Positions 1 through 8,082 of a stretch of DNA of 14,243 bases are shown here, one piece after another. The stretch lies in assembly GCA_000438115.1 (NCBI GenBank), contig FR903634.1, positions 32,135-46,377 on the forward strand, written 5' to 3'. The DNA comes from Prevotella sp. CAG:617 (lineage in GTDB: Bacteria > Bacteroidota > Bacteroidia > Bacteroidales > Bacteroidaceae). Under the pieces are notes generated by a model. It worked only from the letters and a program-made list of their open reading frames with translations, made no database searches and was not told where the DNA came from. Position 1 is the first letter of the stretch; every line of letters starts with the position of its first letter. Both the position numbers and the translations under genes were made by a program.

Positions 1-2
1 CG

Positions 3-254
3 AAAATCAGTGGTTACAACCTCTTTGATTTCTTTGACCGCTTCGGATTCCTGCGTACAGTTGCCATGACCCTCGATGACTATGGCCACAAGAGTTTTGT
101 GCTCACCAAACAGATGAAAGATGAGTTCAAGGCCGACATGGAGGCTCTCGGCCTGAAGGAAATGACGGATGAGATGATCGAAAGAATCTCTCACACCTAC
201 ATCCCGGAGTTTGAAACACCAAATATCCCCAACACGCCGACTCCCAAGCAATAA
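3..254 (+). CDS. 3' end of an unrecognised protein gene (partial)
   Basis: The frame is open from the left edge of the window and ends at TAA 252-254, giving the last 83 residues of a longer protein whose start lies outside. The visible part runs from KISGYNLFDFF to a Pro/Asn/Thr-rich end (NIPNTPTPKQ). It has no signal peptide, membrane segment or motif I recognise, and looks like a soluble alpha-helical tail with a flexible C-terminus. The Met at 66-68 is internal, because good coding sequence continues upstream of it. A strong hairpin terminator follows 37 bp after the stop, so this is the last gene of its transcript. I do not assign a function. Confidence 0.75.
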   Translation, partial: KISGYNLFDFFDRFGFLRTVAMTLDDYGHKSFVLTKQMKDEFKADMEALGLKEMTDEMIERISHTYIPEFETPNIPNTPTPKQ

Positions 255-291
255 ATAAGGATATGCAGTAGCATAATGCTACGTAGAAAAT

Positions 292-334
292 AAAAAGAGC
301 AGCTGGCCTGAAATAAGCCAACTGCTCTTTTTTT
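292..334 (+). terminator. Bidirectional intrinsic terminator after the partial gene
   Basis: A 16-bp stem is formed by 292-307 and 317-332 with one C-A mismatch (G-U when read on the minus strand). The loop is 9 nt (308-316) and a T-run to 334 follows. A-runs on the left side give a U-tract on the minus strand as well, so it can stop transcripts from both directions. A perfect 7-bp inverted repeat (268-274/276-282) lies just upstream. Confidence 0.85.
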
Positions 335-948
335 AATAGGAGCTATATCTCCCCAAATCTACTGACGAACGCTGATAAAGTAATAAAAATACCTCTCCCC
401 ACCCCAAGCACAATCATACGAACAATCTTTCTCCCCCTATACAAAAACATCTACAGCTTCGTTATAAAATCAGAGAATCACGTCGTGCAAAATAACTCCG
501 TACAAAATCAAAAACAGCCGGCACAAAAAAAATAAAAAAGCGGGAGGAAAAGTTATAAAAGTCCACTCTAAACAAAAACAGGACCTTAATTGTATCGTTA
601 CAAGAAAAACATCAAAACACGAACAAAAACCTTTTCCATTATTCCCACAAAACAAGATCAATAACTTTTCCACGAATCCCAAAGACGTAACGATACCATA
701 GCCTCCGCTTAAATCTGAACACACTACCAAGAACCTCTGTTGAAATCAAAATTCCTTTTTTATAGAATAAGCACAAGAATAAATACACATACGTTTATCG
801 ACCTATCTCCTAGATATAGATTTTATTCTCTCAAAATCCGACAATAAAAGATTCGGAAATCGCTTCACAAAAAGCCCGAGCGATTCAATATCCAGAAATC
901 CGTCACTAGCGTATTCTGCTGCATACGCTGTAAAAAAACATAACCGCA
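335..948. other. Non-coding A/C-rich gap between convergent genes
   Basis: No convincing gene is seen in this stretch. The plus strand is strikingly rich in A and C, especially 380-760, and poor in G. The only long frame (minus strand, 470-730) translates into a Cys/Phe/Leu-rich string expected from a G/T-rich strand. A 7-bp perfect hairpin with an 8-nt loop lies at 908-914/923-929; it has no U-tract on its 3' side in either direction. The gap is bounded by two terminators. Confidence 0.6.
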
Positions 949-949
949 T

Positions 950-1002
950 AAAAAACAATCTCCAACAGAACCGTGTTTTACTACGGCTGTTGGAGATTGT
1001 TT
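950..1002 (-). terminator. Intrinsic terminator of the HtrA gene
   Basis: The arms 953-968 and 987-1002 form a perfect 16-bp stem. A short inner stem (971-974/983-986) caps it. On the minus strand the hairpin is followed by six U (A950-A955 on the plus strand). It lies about 20 bp after the protease stop codon. Confidence 0.9.
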
Positions 1003-1023
1003 CAAAAGAAATATCCGAATGTA

Positions 1024-2472
1024 TTATTTATTCTTCGATTTAGGATCAGAAAGTTCTACGGTAAAACTCTTGTTCAAACCACTCTGCGTTTTGGCTCGAA
1101 TCCATAATACTCGTTCATTGCTCATATTGGCATCCTTTACGGCTGTTTCAAAATCCTCCTGCGTACGCATCTGCTTGTCATTGACTTGCATAATAATGAT
1201 TCCCTTACTGATACCGGCATCCTGCATCTTTCCGTTGCGTATGGCTGTTACCAGCAAACCGTAATCCAAGTTCAGCTGCTGTTTCTCTTCCGTATTCAAG
1301 GGACGAAGAGCTACGCCCAACTCTGCCACATCCACATTTTCCAAAGCTGCCGTCGTACCCTGTGCATTTTTCAAGGTCACGGTTTTGGTATGCTTGTTCT
1401 TATCGCGCAAATAGGTAATCGTTACCTTGTCACCAGGATTATGGTTAACCATCAATTCCTGCAACTTCGCCATCGTTTCGATAGTCTGTCCGTCAACAGC
1501 AATAATAACATCACCCTCTTCCAATCCTGCATCGGCGGCAGCTCCGTCTGAACTTACTTCACTTACATAAACTCCCGTTACGGTACCCAGATCTACCTGT
1601 TTGCCCTTCGCCTTTTGTGCATCAATGTAAATGTCAACGTCCTGTCCCAGGATACCCAACAATGCACGCTGAACGGTTCCGAACTGTTTCAAATCAGACA
1701 CGACTTTATTCATAATAGCCGTAGGAATGGCAAATCCATATCCGGCATACGATCCGGTCTGTGAATAAATCATGGCATTAATTCCTACCAACTCTCCCTG
1801 AGCATTAACCAATGCTCCGCCAGAATTTCCCGGGTTGATAGCAGCATCGGTTTGTATAAAGGATTCAATACCGCCTCCGCCGGCGCCTAAATTACGTGCC
1901 TTGGCACTGACAATGCCAGCAGTAACGGTTGAAGTAAGGTTGAACGGATTACCTACGGCCAATACCCATTCGCCAACTTTCAGTTCGTCTGAATCACCGA
2001 CCTTAATAGCCGGCAAATTCTTAGCCTCTATTTTAATCAAAGCCAAATCGGTTGTCGGATCGGTTCCAATAATGCGAGCCTTGAATTCGCGATTGTCATT
2101 CAACTTTACGTCCAACTGGTCAGCGCCATTAACTACGTGATTATTGGTCACGATATAACCGTCGTCTGACAAGATTACGCCCGAACCAGAAGATACACGA
2201 GGCTGTGTCTTATATTGAGGCTGCTGGCCGCGTGAATCAGGCATTCCGAAAAAGTCACCGAAAAAGTCCTCAAAAGGATTAAAACCTCGCTGAATGGACT
2301 GTACCTTTTCATTTTGAACAACCTTAATATAAACTACAGAATTAACACTCTTTTCTGCAGCTACGGTCAAATCCACAGGTTGGCCTACTACTGCTGCGGC
2401 CTGACAATCTGACGCCGCATTCACTCCTAAACAAAGAGCCAACACGAAAGTACTAATGACTTGCTTATTCAT
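1024..2472 (-). CDS. htrA: HtrA/DegQ (Do-family) periplasmic serine protease
   Basis: This 482-residue secreted protease/chaperone degrades or refolds damaged envelope proteins in the periplasm. Residues 1-26 form a signal peptide (hydrophobic core STFVLALCLGVNAAS). The trypsin-like domain carries the triad His112 (TNNHVV), Asp142 (TTDLALIK) and Ser217 (GNSGGAL). The first PDZ domain spans about 272-368 and a second shorter one about 385-475, so the length and order match the family. The frame is open up to 2553, but I chose the ATG at 2470-2472: it begins the signal peptide, and a strong promoter at 2516-2546 lies between it and the upstream codons. It is monocistronic, with its own promoter and terminator. 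Family assignment is certain; DegP versus DegQ subtype is not decided. Confidence 0.97.
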   Translation of the reverse strand: MNKQVISTFVLALCLGVNAASDCQAAAVVGQPVDLTVAAEKSVNSVVYIKVVQNEKVQSIQRGFNPFEDFFGDFFGMPDSRGQQPQYKTQPRVSSGSGVILSDDGYIVTNNHVVNGADQLDVKLNDNREFKARIIGTDPTTDLALIKIEAKNLPAIKVGDSDELKVGEWVLAVGNPFNLTSTVTAGIVSAKARNLGAGGGGIESFIQTDAAINPGNSGGALVNAQGELVGINAMIYSQTGSYAGYGFAIPTAIMNKVVSDLKQFGTVQRALLGILGQDVDIYIDAQKAKGKQVDLGTVTGVYVSEVSSDGAAADAGLEEGDVIIAVDGQTIETMAKLQELMVNHNPGDKVTITYLRDKNKHTKTVTLKNAQGTTAALENVDVAELGVALRPLNTEEKQQLNLDYGLLVTAIRNGKMQDAGISKGIIIMQVNDKQMRTQEDFETAVKDANMSNERVLWIRAKTQSGLNKSFTVELSDPKSKNK

Positions 2473-2515
2473 CTTTCTATCTTTTAATTTTAATCTTCTT
2501 ATCTTTTTTCGTCCG

Positions 2516-2546
2516 CAAATGTAATACGGAACAGGCGTTTCACAAA
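2516..2546 (-). promoter_or_regulatory. Promoter of the HtrA gene
   Basis: On the minus strand, TTTG (2546-2543), 19 nt, TACATTTG (2523-2516) is an exact match to the Bacteroides -33/-7 consensus. The expected start of transcription is near 2510, giving a leader of about 40 nt. This position rules out the upstream in-frame start at 2553. Confidence 0.75.
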
Positions 2547-2703
2547 AAAACAAGAATGTAAAAAAACTTGCTACAAGTTATTTTTAGTAAAGACGCAATA
2601 CAGATTAACAGCAATTTATATTCATACCGGATTTTTTGCCTGAATCAATAGAGCATGAATAAAAACGACGAAACCATTCCGGCCTTACTACTGAAACATC
2701 TAC

Positions 2704-2747
2704 AAAAAAAACGATCCGAAGCATGTATGAATAAGCTTCAGACCGTT
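2704..2747 (-). terminator. Intrinsic terminator of the DUF4878-type lipoprotein gene
   Basis: The arms 2710-2722 and 2735-2747 form a 13-bp stem that is complete only on the minus strand, where two positions become G-U pairs. It has a 12-nt loop and a U-tract from A2704-A2709. It lies 55 bp past the stop codon at 2802. Confidence 0.85.
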
Positions 2748-2801
2748 CTTTGATAAATTTATAACTTCAGCCATCAACAAGATGCCCGATTAACTAGTCT
2801 T

Positions 2802-3206
2802 TTATTTTCCAACGTCCATCAACCACTTACCGTCAGTTTTTACCATCTTCTGTTCATCGGTCTGTTCAAGGCCGTTTCCATATACCACTTTAAACTTCAC
2901 TACAGCGGTTTTTCCATCAGATGCAATATCTTCCGAAAGAATTTCGACGCTTTTTATGCCCCCTTTTTTCTCCATGTCCTTAGCACCTTTCTCCTTCAAA
3001 AGCGAAGCATACCCTTCACGTACGGTTTGTTGCTGATCAGGTTCGGTATTTGAAAGATCAATACCTTCGGCAAACTTTTCATAATCACCTTTCTGCATGG
3101 CTACAACATACTCTTTCAATGCATCACCAGGACCTCCACCCGAACAGGACGACATCACAAACATGGCAGCAGCCATAACAAACAAACAAAATAGCTTTTT
3201 CATCAT
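2802..3206 (-). CDS. Small lipoprotein with DUF4878-like fold
   Basis: The 134-residue protein starts with a lipoprotein signal (MMKKLFCLFVMAAAMF, lipobox MSSC, lipidated Cys21). The remaining 110 residues fit the DUF4878 family of cystatin/NTF2-like envelope proteins: a helical stretch with DALKEYVVAMQKGDYEKFAEGI, then beta strands ending in the typical VKTDGKWLMDVGK. The residues after the Cys are SGGGPG, without an acidic export signal, so it probably stays in the periplasmic leaflet. Two ATGs are adjacent (3206 and 3203). It lies 49 bp downstream of the YiiX-like gene and could be co-transcribed or use a TATTTTTG box at 3264-3257. Its molecular role is unknown. Confidence 0.88.
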   Translation of the reverse strand: MMKKLFCLFVMAAAMFVMSSCSGGGPGDALKEYVVAMQKGDYEKFAEGIDLSNTEPDQQQTVREGYASLLKEKGAKDMEKKGGIKSVEILSEDIASDGKTAVVKFKVVYGNGLEQTDEQKMVKTDGKWLMDVGK

Positions 3207-3255
3207 TACAAAATTTTAGGTTAATAAATAGGTTTTTCTTACATTCCCGTTTGTT

Positions 3256-3876
3256 TCAAAAATAATAAATAGTTTTCAACTTACGGTTATCCATTAAATC
3301 CGAAGGCAACAAATAAGTTCCACTCATTCCCGGTACACTCACCGTACTGAGTCGTCCCTCCGAAAGATCTATCCCAATCTTGCGATATGCAAATTCGACC
3401 AGTTCTGTACAATACATCTCCGTTGTATCAGACAAATCATACTGATGGTCGAACAACGTACCACGCTCAGCCATAACTTGTGCGACTGCTGCAGCCCGAC
3501 AAGCCGAATCACGTTCCAGCCCATCTACTCGCATCACCAAACCATGTGCAGCTCGTTCAGGGGCATAAAAACGAAAAACGGATTCAACTTTCACCCGGTC
3601 GACATCTCCCTTAAAATCGGGCTCTCCAGGAACTGCATGTATCACACACCACTCCCCTTCAATATTCTTTAGGATACCGACATGAGAATAAGTTCCTTTT
3701 CCGTCGACAACCAGCACTGCGCGGCTCATCATTCCTAATCCTCGGCGAAAAGCCAAGTCGCCATCCCGAAATTCCGCTACCGGCAAAGAGGGTAAATCTG
3801 CTTTCGATCTATTGTTACATGACAGAAATATGCACAAAGTCAATAATTGTAATAAGATGTAAGACAAGTTCTTCAT
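3256..3876 (-). CDS. YiiX/YebB-like permuted-papain lipoprotein (NlpC/P60-related)
   Basis: This 206-residue protein has a lipoprotein signal ending in FLSC (Cys20 from the ATG). The rest resembles the permuted NlpC/P60 (papain-like, LRAT/YiiX) fold: FRDGDLAFRRG, then the catalytic His in TYSHVGI (His65), and the catalytic Cys near the C-terminus in EMYCTELVEFAY (Cys156). The His-before-Cys order is the permuted arrangement. Members are thought to be cysteine amidases or acyl hydrolases acting on lipid or peptidoglycan-derived amides; the substrate here is unknown. The frame begins with a TTG at 3877-3879, but I chose the ATG at 3874-3876. The promoter box ends only 7 nt before this ATG (see findings). 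Confidence 0.85.
   Translation of the reverse strand: MKNLSYILLQLLTLCIFLSCNNRSKADLPSLPVAEFRDGDLAFRRGLGMMSRAVLVVDGKGTYSHVGILKNIEGEWCVIHAVPGEPDFKGDVDRVKVESVFRFYAPERAAHGLVMRVDGLERDSACRAAAVAQVMAERGTLFDHQYDLSDTTEMYCTELVEFAYRKIGIDLSEGRLSTVSVPGMSGTYLLPSDLMDNRKLKTIYYF
3257..3264 (-). promoter_or_regulatory. Possible -7 box for the DUF4878-type lipoprotein gene
   Basis: TATTTTTG on the minus strand matches TAnnTTTG exactly, 50 bp before the ATG. It overlaps the stop codon of the upstream gene and lacks a good TTTG partner, so it may be chance (it encodes YYF-stop). Confidence 0.35.
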
Positions 3877-3882
3877 CAATTA

Positions 3883-3913
3883 CAAATATAATTATTTCTG
3901 CATTACGAGCAAA
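3883..3913 (-). promoter_or_regulatory. Promoter of the YiiX-like gene
   Basis: On the minus strand, TTTG (3913-3910), 19 nt, TATATTTG (3890-3883) fits the Bacteroides consensus at both boxes. Its -7 box ends 7 nt before the ATG, which predicts an almost leaderless mRNA. Confidence 0.65.
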
Positions 3914-4011
3914 GAAAAATGTCCTGAAAATCTATTTATTGTATACAAAAAGTCCACACATTAGTCTTCACTATAAAAATGACTTCATGAAAACGCTACT
4001 TACTTTTATTC

Positions 4012-4572
4012 TTAAACAATGGTTCCAGATTTCATCATTTCGGTTGTAGAACGCCGTGGCTTTTGAGTCACATCCAAGAAAAAATCCTTTGCTTTCAGAT
4101 TCTTTGAAAAAGTCTGCACTTTTTGTCGACCCATAAATTGACTAAAAAAATCTTCGGCCGGCAAAGCATAATAAAATGATATCTGGAACGTCAAATCCGG
4201 CAATTTACATTTTCCTTCACGATCAACAGCTACCATATACTGTGCTACTACTGCTGAATAATAAATTTTATTTCCTCTACGTACTCGAAAAGTTGCCCCG
4301 TCATTTTCTCGCCGCACCAAATGCATTGTCCCGTGCTTTACTTTTAAATCCTTCTCTGAAGGATAAATCACTTTATTAAAAGGCAGGTCAGAAAACAACT
4401 GATAAGAAACCAGACAACTGTCTCCCACATACAATGTTTTAGAAGCGGAACTTACCTCCATCCAACAGTCTACCTTTAAAGTTTCTCCAGCCTTTCCTGA
4501 TACAGAAAAACCGCAAAACAATAATAAGACACAAAAGAACAAACGAATTCTCTCTCTCATAAAATATGTCAT
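4012..4572 (-). CDS. Short secreted BatD-like protein
   Basis: This 186-residue protein has a signal peptide at about 5-26 (LFFCVLLLFCGFSVSG). One beta-rich domain follows that resembles a single module of BatD, the oxygen-tolerance protein: TLYVGDSCLVSYQLFSDLPF (47-65), then SAVVAQYMVAVDREGKCKLPDL (106-127). Full BatD is much longer and carries C-terminal membrane helices; this protein has neither and no batA/B/C genes are beside it. It begins 29 bp after the nadE stop with no promoter or terminator between, so it is probably co-transcribed with nadE. An alternative ATG at 4560 gives a more typical signal peptide. The resemblance is by motif memory and the role is unknown. Confidence 0.78.
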   Translation of the reverse strand: MTYFMRERIRLFFCVLLLFCGFSVSGKAGETLKVDCWMEVSSASKTLYVGDSCLVSYQLFSDLPFNKVIYPSEKDLKVKHGTMHLVRRENDGATFRVRRGNKIYYSAVVAQYMVAVDREGKCKLPDLTFQISFYYALPAEDFFSQFMGRQKVQTFSKNLKAKDFFLDVTQKPRRSTTEMMKSGTIV

Positions 4573-4601
4573 CGCAAAAGATCTTCTCTACAACAATAAT
4601 A

Positions 4602-6557
4602 TTAAGCCAAATGTTCACACTCTTCAAGCCATGCTTCTGAAGTTGCATCAGACGGCATGCGCCAATCGCCACGAGGACTCAACGAGCAACTACCCACCTT
4701 GGGCCCATCAGGGAGACAGCTACGTTTAAATTGCTGTGCAAAGAAACGCCTGCAAAATATTGTCAGCCATTTTTTGATAATACTTTCATCATAAACTTTG
4801 GCACGTTTATCATGACCATCAAAAGCCCGCGTCGCCAAATAAAATATTTTTGAAGGCCGGAATCCGTAACGCAAGAAATAATACAAGAAGAAATCATGCA
4901 ATTCATATGGACCTACCAAATCTTCTGTAATTTGAGAGATATTTCCATTCTCATCAGCCGGAATCAGTTCCGGGCTTATTGGCGTATCGATTATATCTAA
5001 CAAAATAGACCGGCTCAAATCATCCATCCGATGCATGGAGACCCATTCAACCAAATAACGAACCAATGTTTTTGGAACTGATACATTAACGGCATACATA
5101 CTCATGTGATCACCATTATAAGTAGCCCAGCCTAAAGCAAGCTCACTCAAGTCGCCAGTTCCTACTACAAAACCTCCCATCTGATTGGCAGCATCCATCA
5201 AAATTTGTGTACGTTCACGCGCCTGCCCATTCTCATAAGTCACGTCATGATCTGAAAGACTTTGTCCAAGATCATGAAAATGCTGAATGCAAGCATCACG
5301 AATACTGATTTCACGAATACTGACTCCCAAACTCTTCATTAAATTGACAGCATTAGAATAAGTACGTCCTGTCGTACCAAATCCAGGCATGGTGATCCCA
5401 ACTATTCCCTTCCGGTTAAGTTTGAGCAGATCAAATGCTTCTACGCAGACCAACAAAGCCAACGTAGAATCAAGTCCTCCACTTACTCCTACCACAACCG
5501 TTTGTGCTTTGGTATGCACAATACGTTGAGCCAAGCCCTGTGCCTGCAAATGCAAAATCTCTTCACAGCGCAAATCAAGTTCGCGACCAGTCGGAATAAA
5601 AGGCAAAGGATCAACCATACGGGTCAAATTAAAACGCTCTTCAGGAATAATGACCGGATCCATCTCTATTGTAACATACTTCTCGACATCGCCCAAAAGT
5701 GCTCTACCTGCAGAGAACGTTGTATTAATACGCCGTTCCATACGTAAACGCTCAACGTCGATTTCGTTAATCAGCATCTGATCCTCCATCTGGAAACGTT
5801 GTAAGGAAGATAAAATATGACCATTTTCGGCTATATATGCCCTGCCCGCAAAAACCAGATCCTGCGTACTCTCTCCAAAGCCGCAACCAGAATAAACATA
5901 GCCAGCCAAAGCTCGGGCACTCTGACCTTCAACCAGATTTTCTACATAACGACTTTTTCCTACGATATCATTACTGGCACTCAGATTAAAAATAATTTCA
6001 GCGCCCGCCAAAGCCAACTTGCTGGATGGTGGAACTACGCTCCACAAGTCCTCGCATATTTCGACGCCAAAAGTAAAATGAGTAGCCTCAAACAAGAGAT
6101 GAGTACCCACTAATACATTCTGACCACAAAATTTCAATTTTGTATTCTCCAAACTTGCTCCGGACGCGAACCAACGATGCTCATAAAATTCGTTATAGTT
6201 TGGCAAATATGTTTTAGGAACAACTCCCAGAATTTTTCCTTTATGTATAATCACAGCAACATTCAGCAACATTCCCTTAAAACTCAAAGGGGCTCCTACG
6301 ATTGCTATAATATTCAACGAACGACAAAACTCCACCAGCTTAAGTAATGAGGTTTCAGCCTCTTCCAAGAGCAACTGCTGATGAAACAAATCCTGACAAG
6401 TATATGATGTTACAGAAAGTTCAGGAAAACATATCACTTCAACACCTTGACCTTCGGCTTGTGCAATAAGATTCTCTATTTGTTCTGTATTGTAATTACA
6501 ATCTGCTACTTTTACACGCGGAACTGCAGCCGCGACTTTTACGAAACCGTATTTCAT
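4602..6557 (-). CDS. nadE: NAD+ synthase, glutamine-hydrolysing
   Basis: This 651-residue two-domain enzyme makes NAD+ from nicotinic acid adenine dinucleotide, ATP and glutamine in the cytoplasm, the last step of NAD synthesis. The N-terminal nitrilase-type glutaminase domain (about 1-280) has the Glu-Lys-Cys triad at Glu46 (FPELSVTSY), Lys115 (VPKTYLPNY) and Cys168 (VEICEDLW). The C-terminal synthetase domain has the ATP PP-loop SGGLDS (359-364) and the downstream GTGDLSELALGW motif. The length fits the bacterial two-domain form. A consensus promoter lies 31-60 bp upstream. The BatD-like gene follows after 29 bp. Confidence 0.98.
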   Translation of the reverse strand: MKYGFVKVAAAVPRVKVADCNYNTEQIENLIAQAEGQGVEVICFPELSVTSYTCQDLFHQQLLLEEAETSLLKLVEFCRSLNIIAIVGAPLSFKGMLLNVAVIIHKGKILGVVPKTYLPNYNEFYEHRWFASGASLENTKLKFCGQNVLVGTHLLFEATHFTFGVEICEDLWSVVPPSSKLALAGAEIIFNLSASNDIVGKSRYVENLVEGQSARALAGYVYSGCGFGESTQDLVFAGRAYIAENGHILSSLQRFQMEDQMLINEIDVERLRMERRINTTFSAGRALLGDVEKYVTIEMDPVIIPEERFNLTRMVDPLPFIPTGRELDLRCEEILHLQAQGLAQRIVHTKAQTVVVGVSGGLDSTLALLVCVEAFDLLKLNRKGIVGITMPGFGTTGRTYSNAVNLMKSLGVSIREISIRDACIQHFHDLGQSLSDHDVTYENGQARERTQILMDAANQMGGFVVGTGDLSELALGWATYNGDHMSMYAVNVSVPKTLVRYLVEWVSMHRMDDLSRSILLDIIDTPISPELIPADENGNISQITEDLVGPYELHDFFLYYFLRYGFRPSKIFYLATRAFDGHDKRAKVYDESIIKKWLTIFCRRFFAQQFKRSCLPDGPKVGSCSLSPRGDWRMPSDATSEAWLEECEHLA

Positions 6558-6587
6558 AACCAGTAATTAGATGTTTTCTGTTGCCTA

Positions 6588-6617
6588 CAAAGGTACAAAA
6601 AAAACAAGACAAACAAA
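6588..6617 (-). promoter_or_regulatory. Promoter of nadE
   Basis: On the minus strand, TTTG (6617-6614), 18 nt, TACCTTTG (6595-6588) matches the Bacteroides consensus. Transcription would start near 6581, leaving a leader of about 25 nt. Confidence 0.75.
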
Positions 6618-6669
6618 GTCCGATATTTTACTGCAAAAAGATGCTACTACAATCCGTATAAAAATCCTC

Positions 6670-6697
6670 AAGATTAACGAACTGCTTGCTTAATCTT
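6670..6697 (-). terminator. Possible weak terminator after the XRE regulator
   Basis: A perfect 8-bp A/T-rich inverted repeat (6670-6677/6690-6697) has a 12-nt loop and overlaps the regulator's stop codon. A run of U follows 4 nt later on the minus strand. The stem is short, so read-through into nadE is possible. Confidence 0.4.
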
Positions 6698-7245
6698 TAT
6701 CGTGATGGAACAAATGACTCATAAGTTCCATCATCAAAAAACACGCGAATTTCTTTTATCCGACGAGGTCTATTGTCAATAATTTTCACATTATTAGAAG
6801 ACATATTAATTTCCGAAATCTGGTGAACAGATCTCCGACTTTGCATTGAATCAGGAACAGTATTTGAAGGATTTTTTCCATGCATTTGAGACATCGACTT
6901 TTCATTCCTTCCAAATGCAGAGTCTTCTTCTCCATTAGCAGGGGGAGACACATAAGAATTTGTATCATCAAACAATGTCATAGGTGTACTTGCATCAGAA
7001 CAATCAGCAGCTCCACCTATCGAAGAATCCGTTCCAGATATATACATCTCTCCTTCACCAAAAAGTAACCAACTGATATTAATATTTGGAAAGGCTTTAT
7101 GGATTGCTTGTACATGATTATTTGTCGGACGTGTTTTTCCATTAAATATATTAGAAAGCGTAGCTGGAGAAAGTCCTAACTTTTGAGCAAACTCCTGCTG
7201 GGACATCTGCTCATGTTCCATGATGGTCCTTATTCTATTTTCCAT
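6697..7245 (-). CDS. XRE-family HTH regulator with C-terminal tail
   Basis: This 182-residue cytoplasmic DNA-binding protein has an N-terminal lambda-repressor-type helix-turn-helix at about 1-65. It shows MSQQEFAQKLGLSPATLSNIFNGKTRP, with the recognition helix around SPATLSNIFNG (26-36), then the ISWLLFGEGEM segment common in this group. Residues 70-150 are Ser/Asn/Gly-rich and probably disordered. The end, PRRIKEIRVFFDDGTYESFV, looks like a small folded beta unit. The frame opens at a GTG (7252-7254), but I chose the ATG at 7243-7245. A strong promoter with an embedded palindrome lies 66-97 bp upstream, which suggests autoregulation. Targets are unknown. Confidence 0.9.
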   Translation of the reverse strand: MENRIRTIMEHEQMSQQEFAQKLGLSPATLSNIFNGKTRPTNNHVQAIHKAFPNINISWLLFGEGEMYISGTDSSIGGAADCSDASTPMTLFDDTNSYVSPPANGEEDSAFGRNEKSMSQMHGKNPSNTVPDSMQSRRSVHQISEINMSSNNVKIIDNRPRRIKEIRVFFDDGTYESFVPSR

Positions 7246-7301
7246 ATTATACACAAAAATGAATATTTCGTGGGCAAAAGCTATACTACATGCCCCTCTT
7301 A

Positions 7302-7342
7302 TATCTTTTACAAAGATAAAAAACTTTTTTCAATGAATCAAA
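7302..7342 (-). promoter_or_regulatory. Promoter and candidate operator of the XRE regulator
   Basis: On the minus strand, TTTG (7342-7339), 20 nt, TATCTTTG (7318-7311) is a full consensus promoter. The -7 box and predicted start site are covered by a palindrome, TATCTTT-TAC-AAAGATA, at 7302-7318. Such symmetry is what a dimeric XRE repressor would bind; operator function is inferred. Confidence 0.65.
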
Positions 7343-8082
7343 GAATATAAATAGATATTTTACATTCATGGCAACATAATCATAAATATAAATATTCATA
7401 TACATAAAAAACATAAATATTTAGCAACTTAAACGTATCAGCAAATGCCTGAATTTAAGATATAATATTTTTCATCAAAAATAACTATACAACTGGTTTT
7501 CAGTACAATAAAATAAATATAAAACAGCGATTTATCTCGAAATGCAGTAAAAAAGCATACAATAACCACTTCTGTTCCTTTTTATTTTGTCATTAAATAT
7601 GAAACACACTGGTTTTAAGCTATTTAAATTCATAACACTTTTATGCATACAAATTCATTTATGTATACTAATGAGTGCTTTATGGTTATAATTTACATAT
7701 TCTAATACATAAAATACACTTTATGATTCTATACTTTTGCTTTATTGAATTACAAATATAAACCAATAGGATTACCTTTATAAATGCTTATATATGTTAA
7801 CTATGAAATAAAAGGACAGATTAAAGACTATTTTAAGCACTATTTTACCATATCCACCTCATGTTAGAGACTTTTATCTACACAAAAACGTCAGAAGCCA
7901 AAATACAAACTAATAAACTATTAATCAAAATATTACGCTTGATTTTTAGAATAATTAGAACCTTACAAACAGATAAAATCAAGTGCAAAAATTAGGGATA
8001 TTGTTATGTGTATATTGCAAAAACCAAAGATTATAAAAGAGAAAAATCCTTTTGCTTCCCTGTTCACAAAAAGAATTTACGC

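Larger units (their letters stand above)
2473..2801. other. Intergenic region between HtrA and the DUF4878-type lipoprotein
   Basis: It contains the terminator of the lipoprotein gene (2704-2747) and the HtrA promoter (2516-2546). A 32-codon plus-strand frame (2655-2753) runs through the terminator hairpin and is probably chance. No other feature was seen. Confidence 0.6.

Noticed and set aside
470..730. 86-codon minus-strand frame
   Set aside because: Low-complexity Cys/Phe/Leu composition follows from the G/T-rich strand; no start signal or family resemblance.
2473..2553. Longer N-terminus for the HtrA protease
   Set aside because: The extra 27 codons lie across the promoter at 2516-2546 and precede a normal signal peptide.
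2655..2753. 32-codon plus-strand frame between HtrA and the DUF4878-type lipoprotein
   Set aside because: It runs through the terminator hairpin of the opposite strand and has no promoter.
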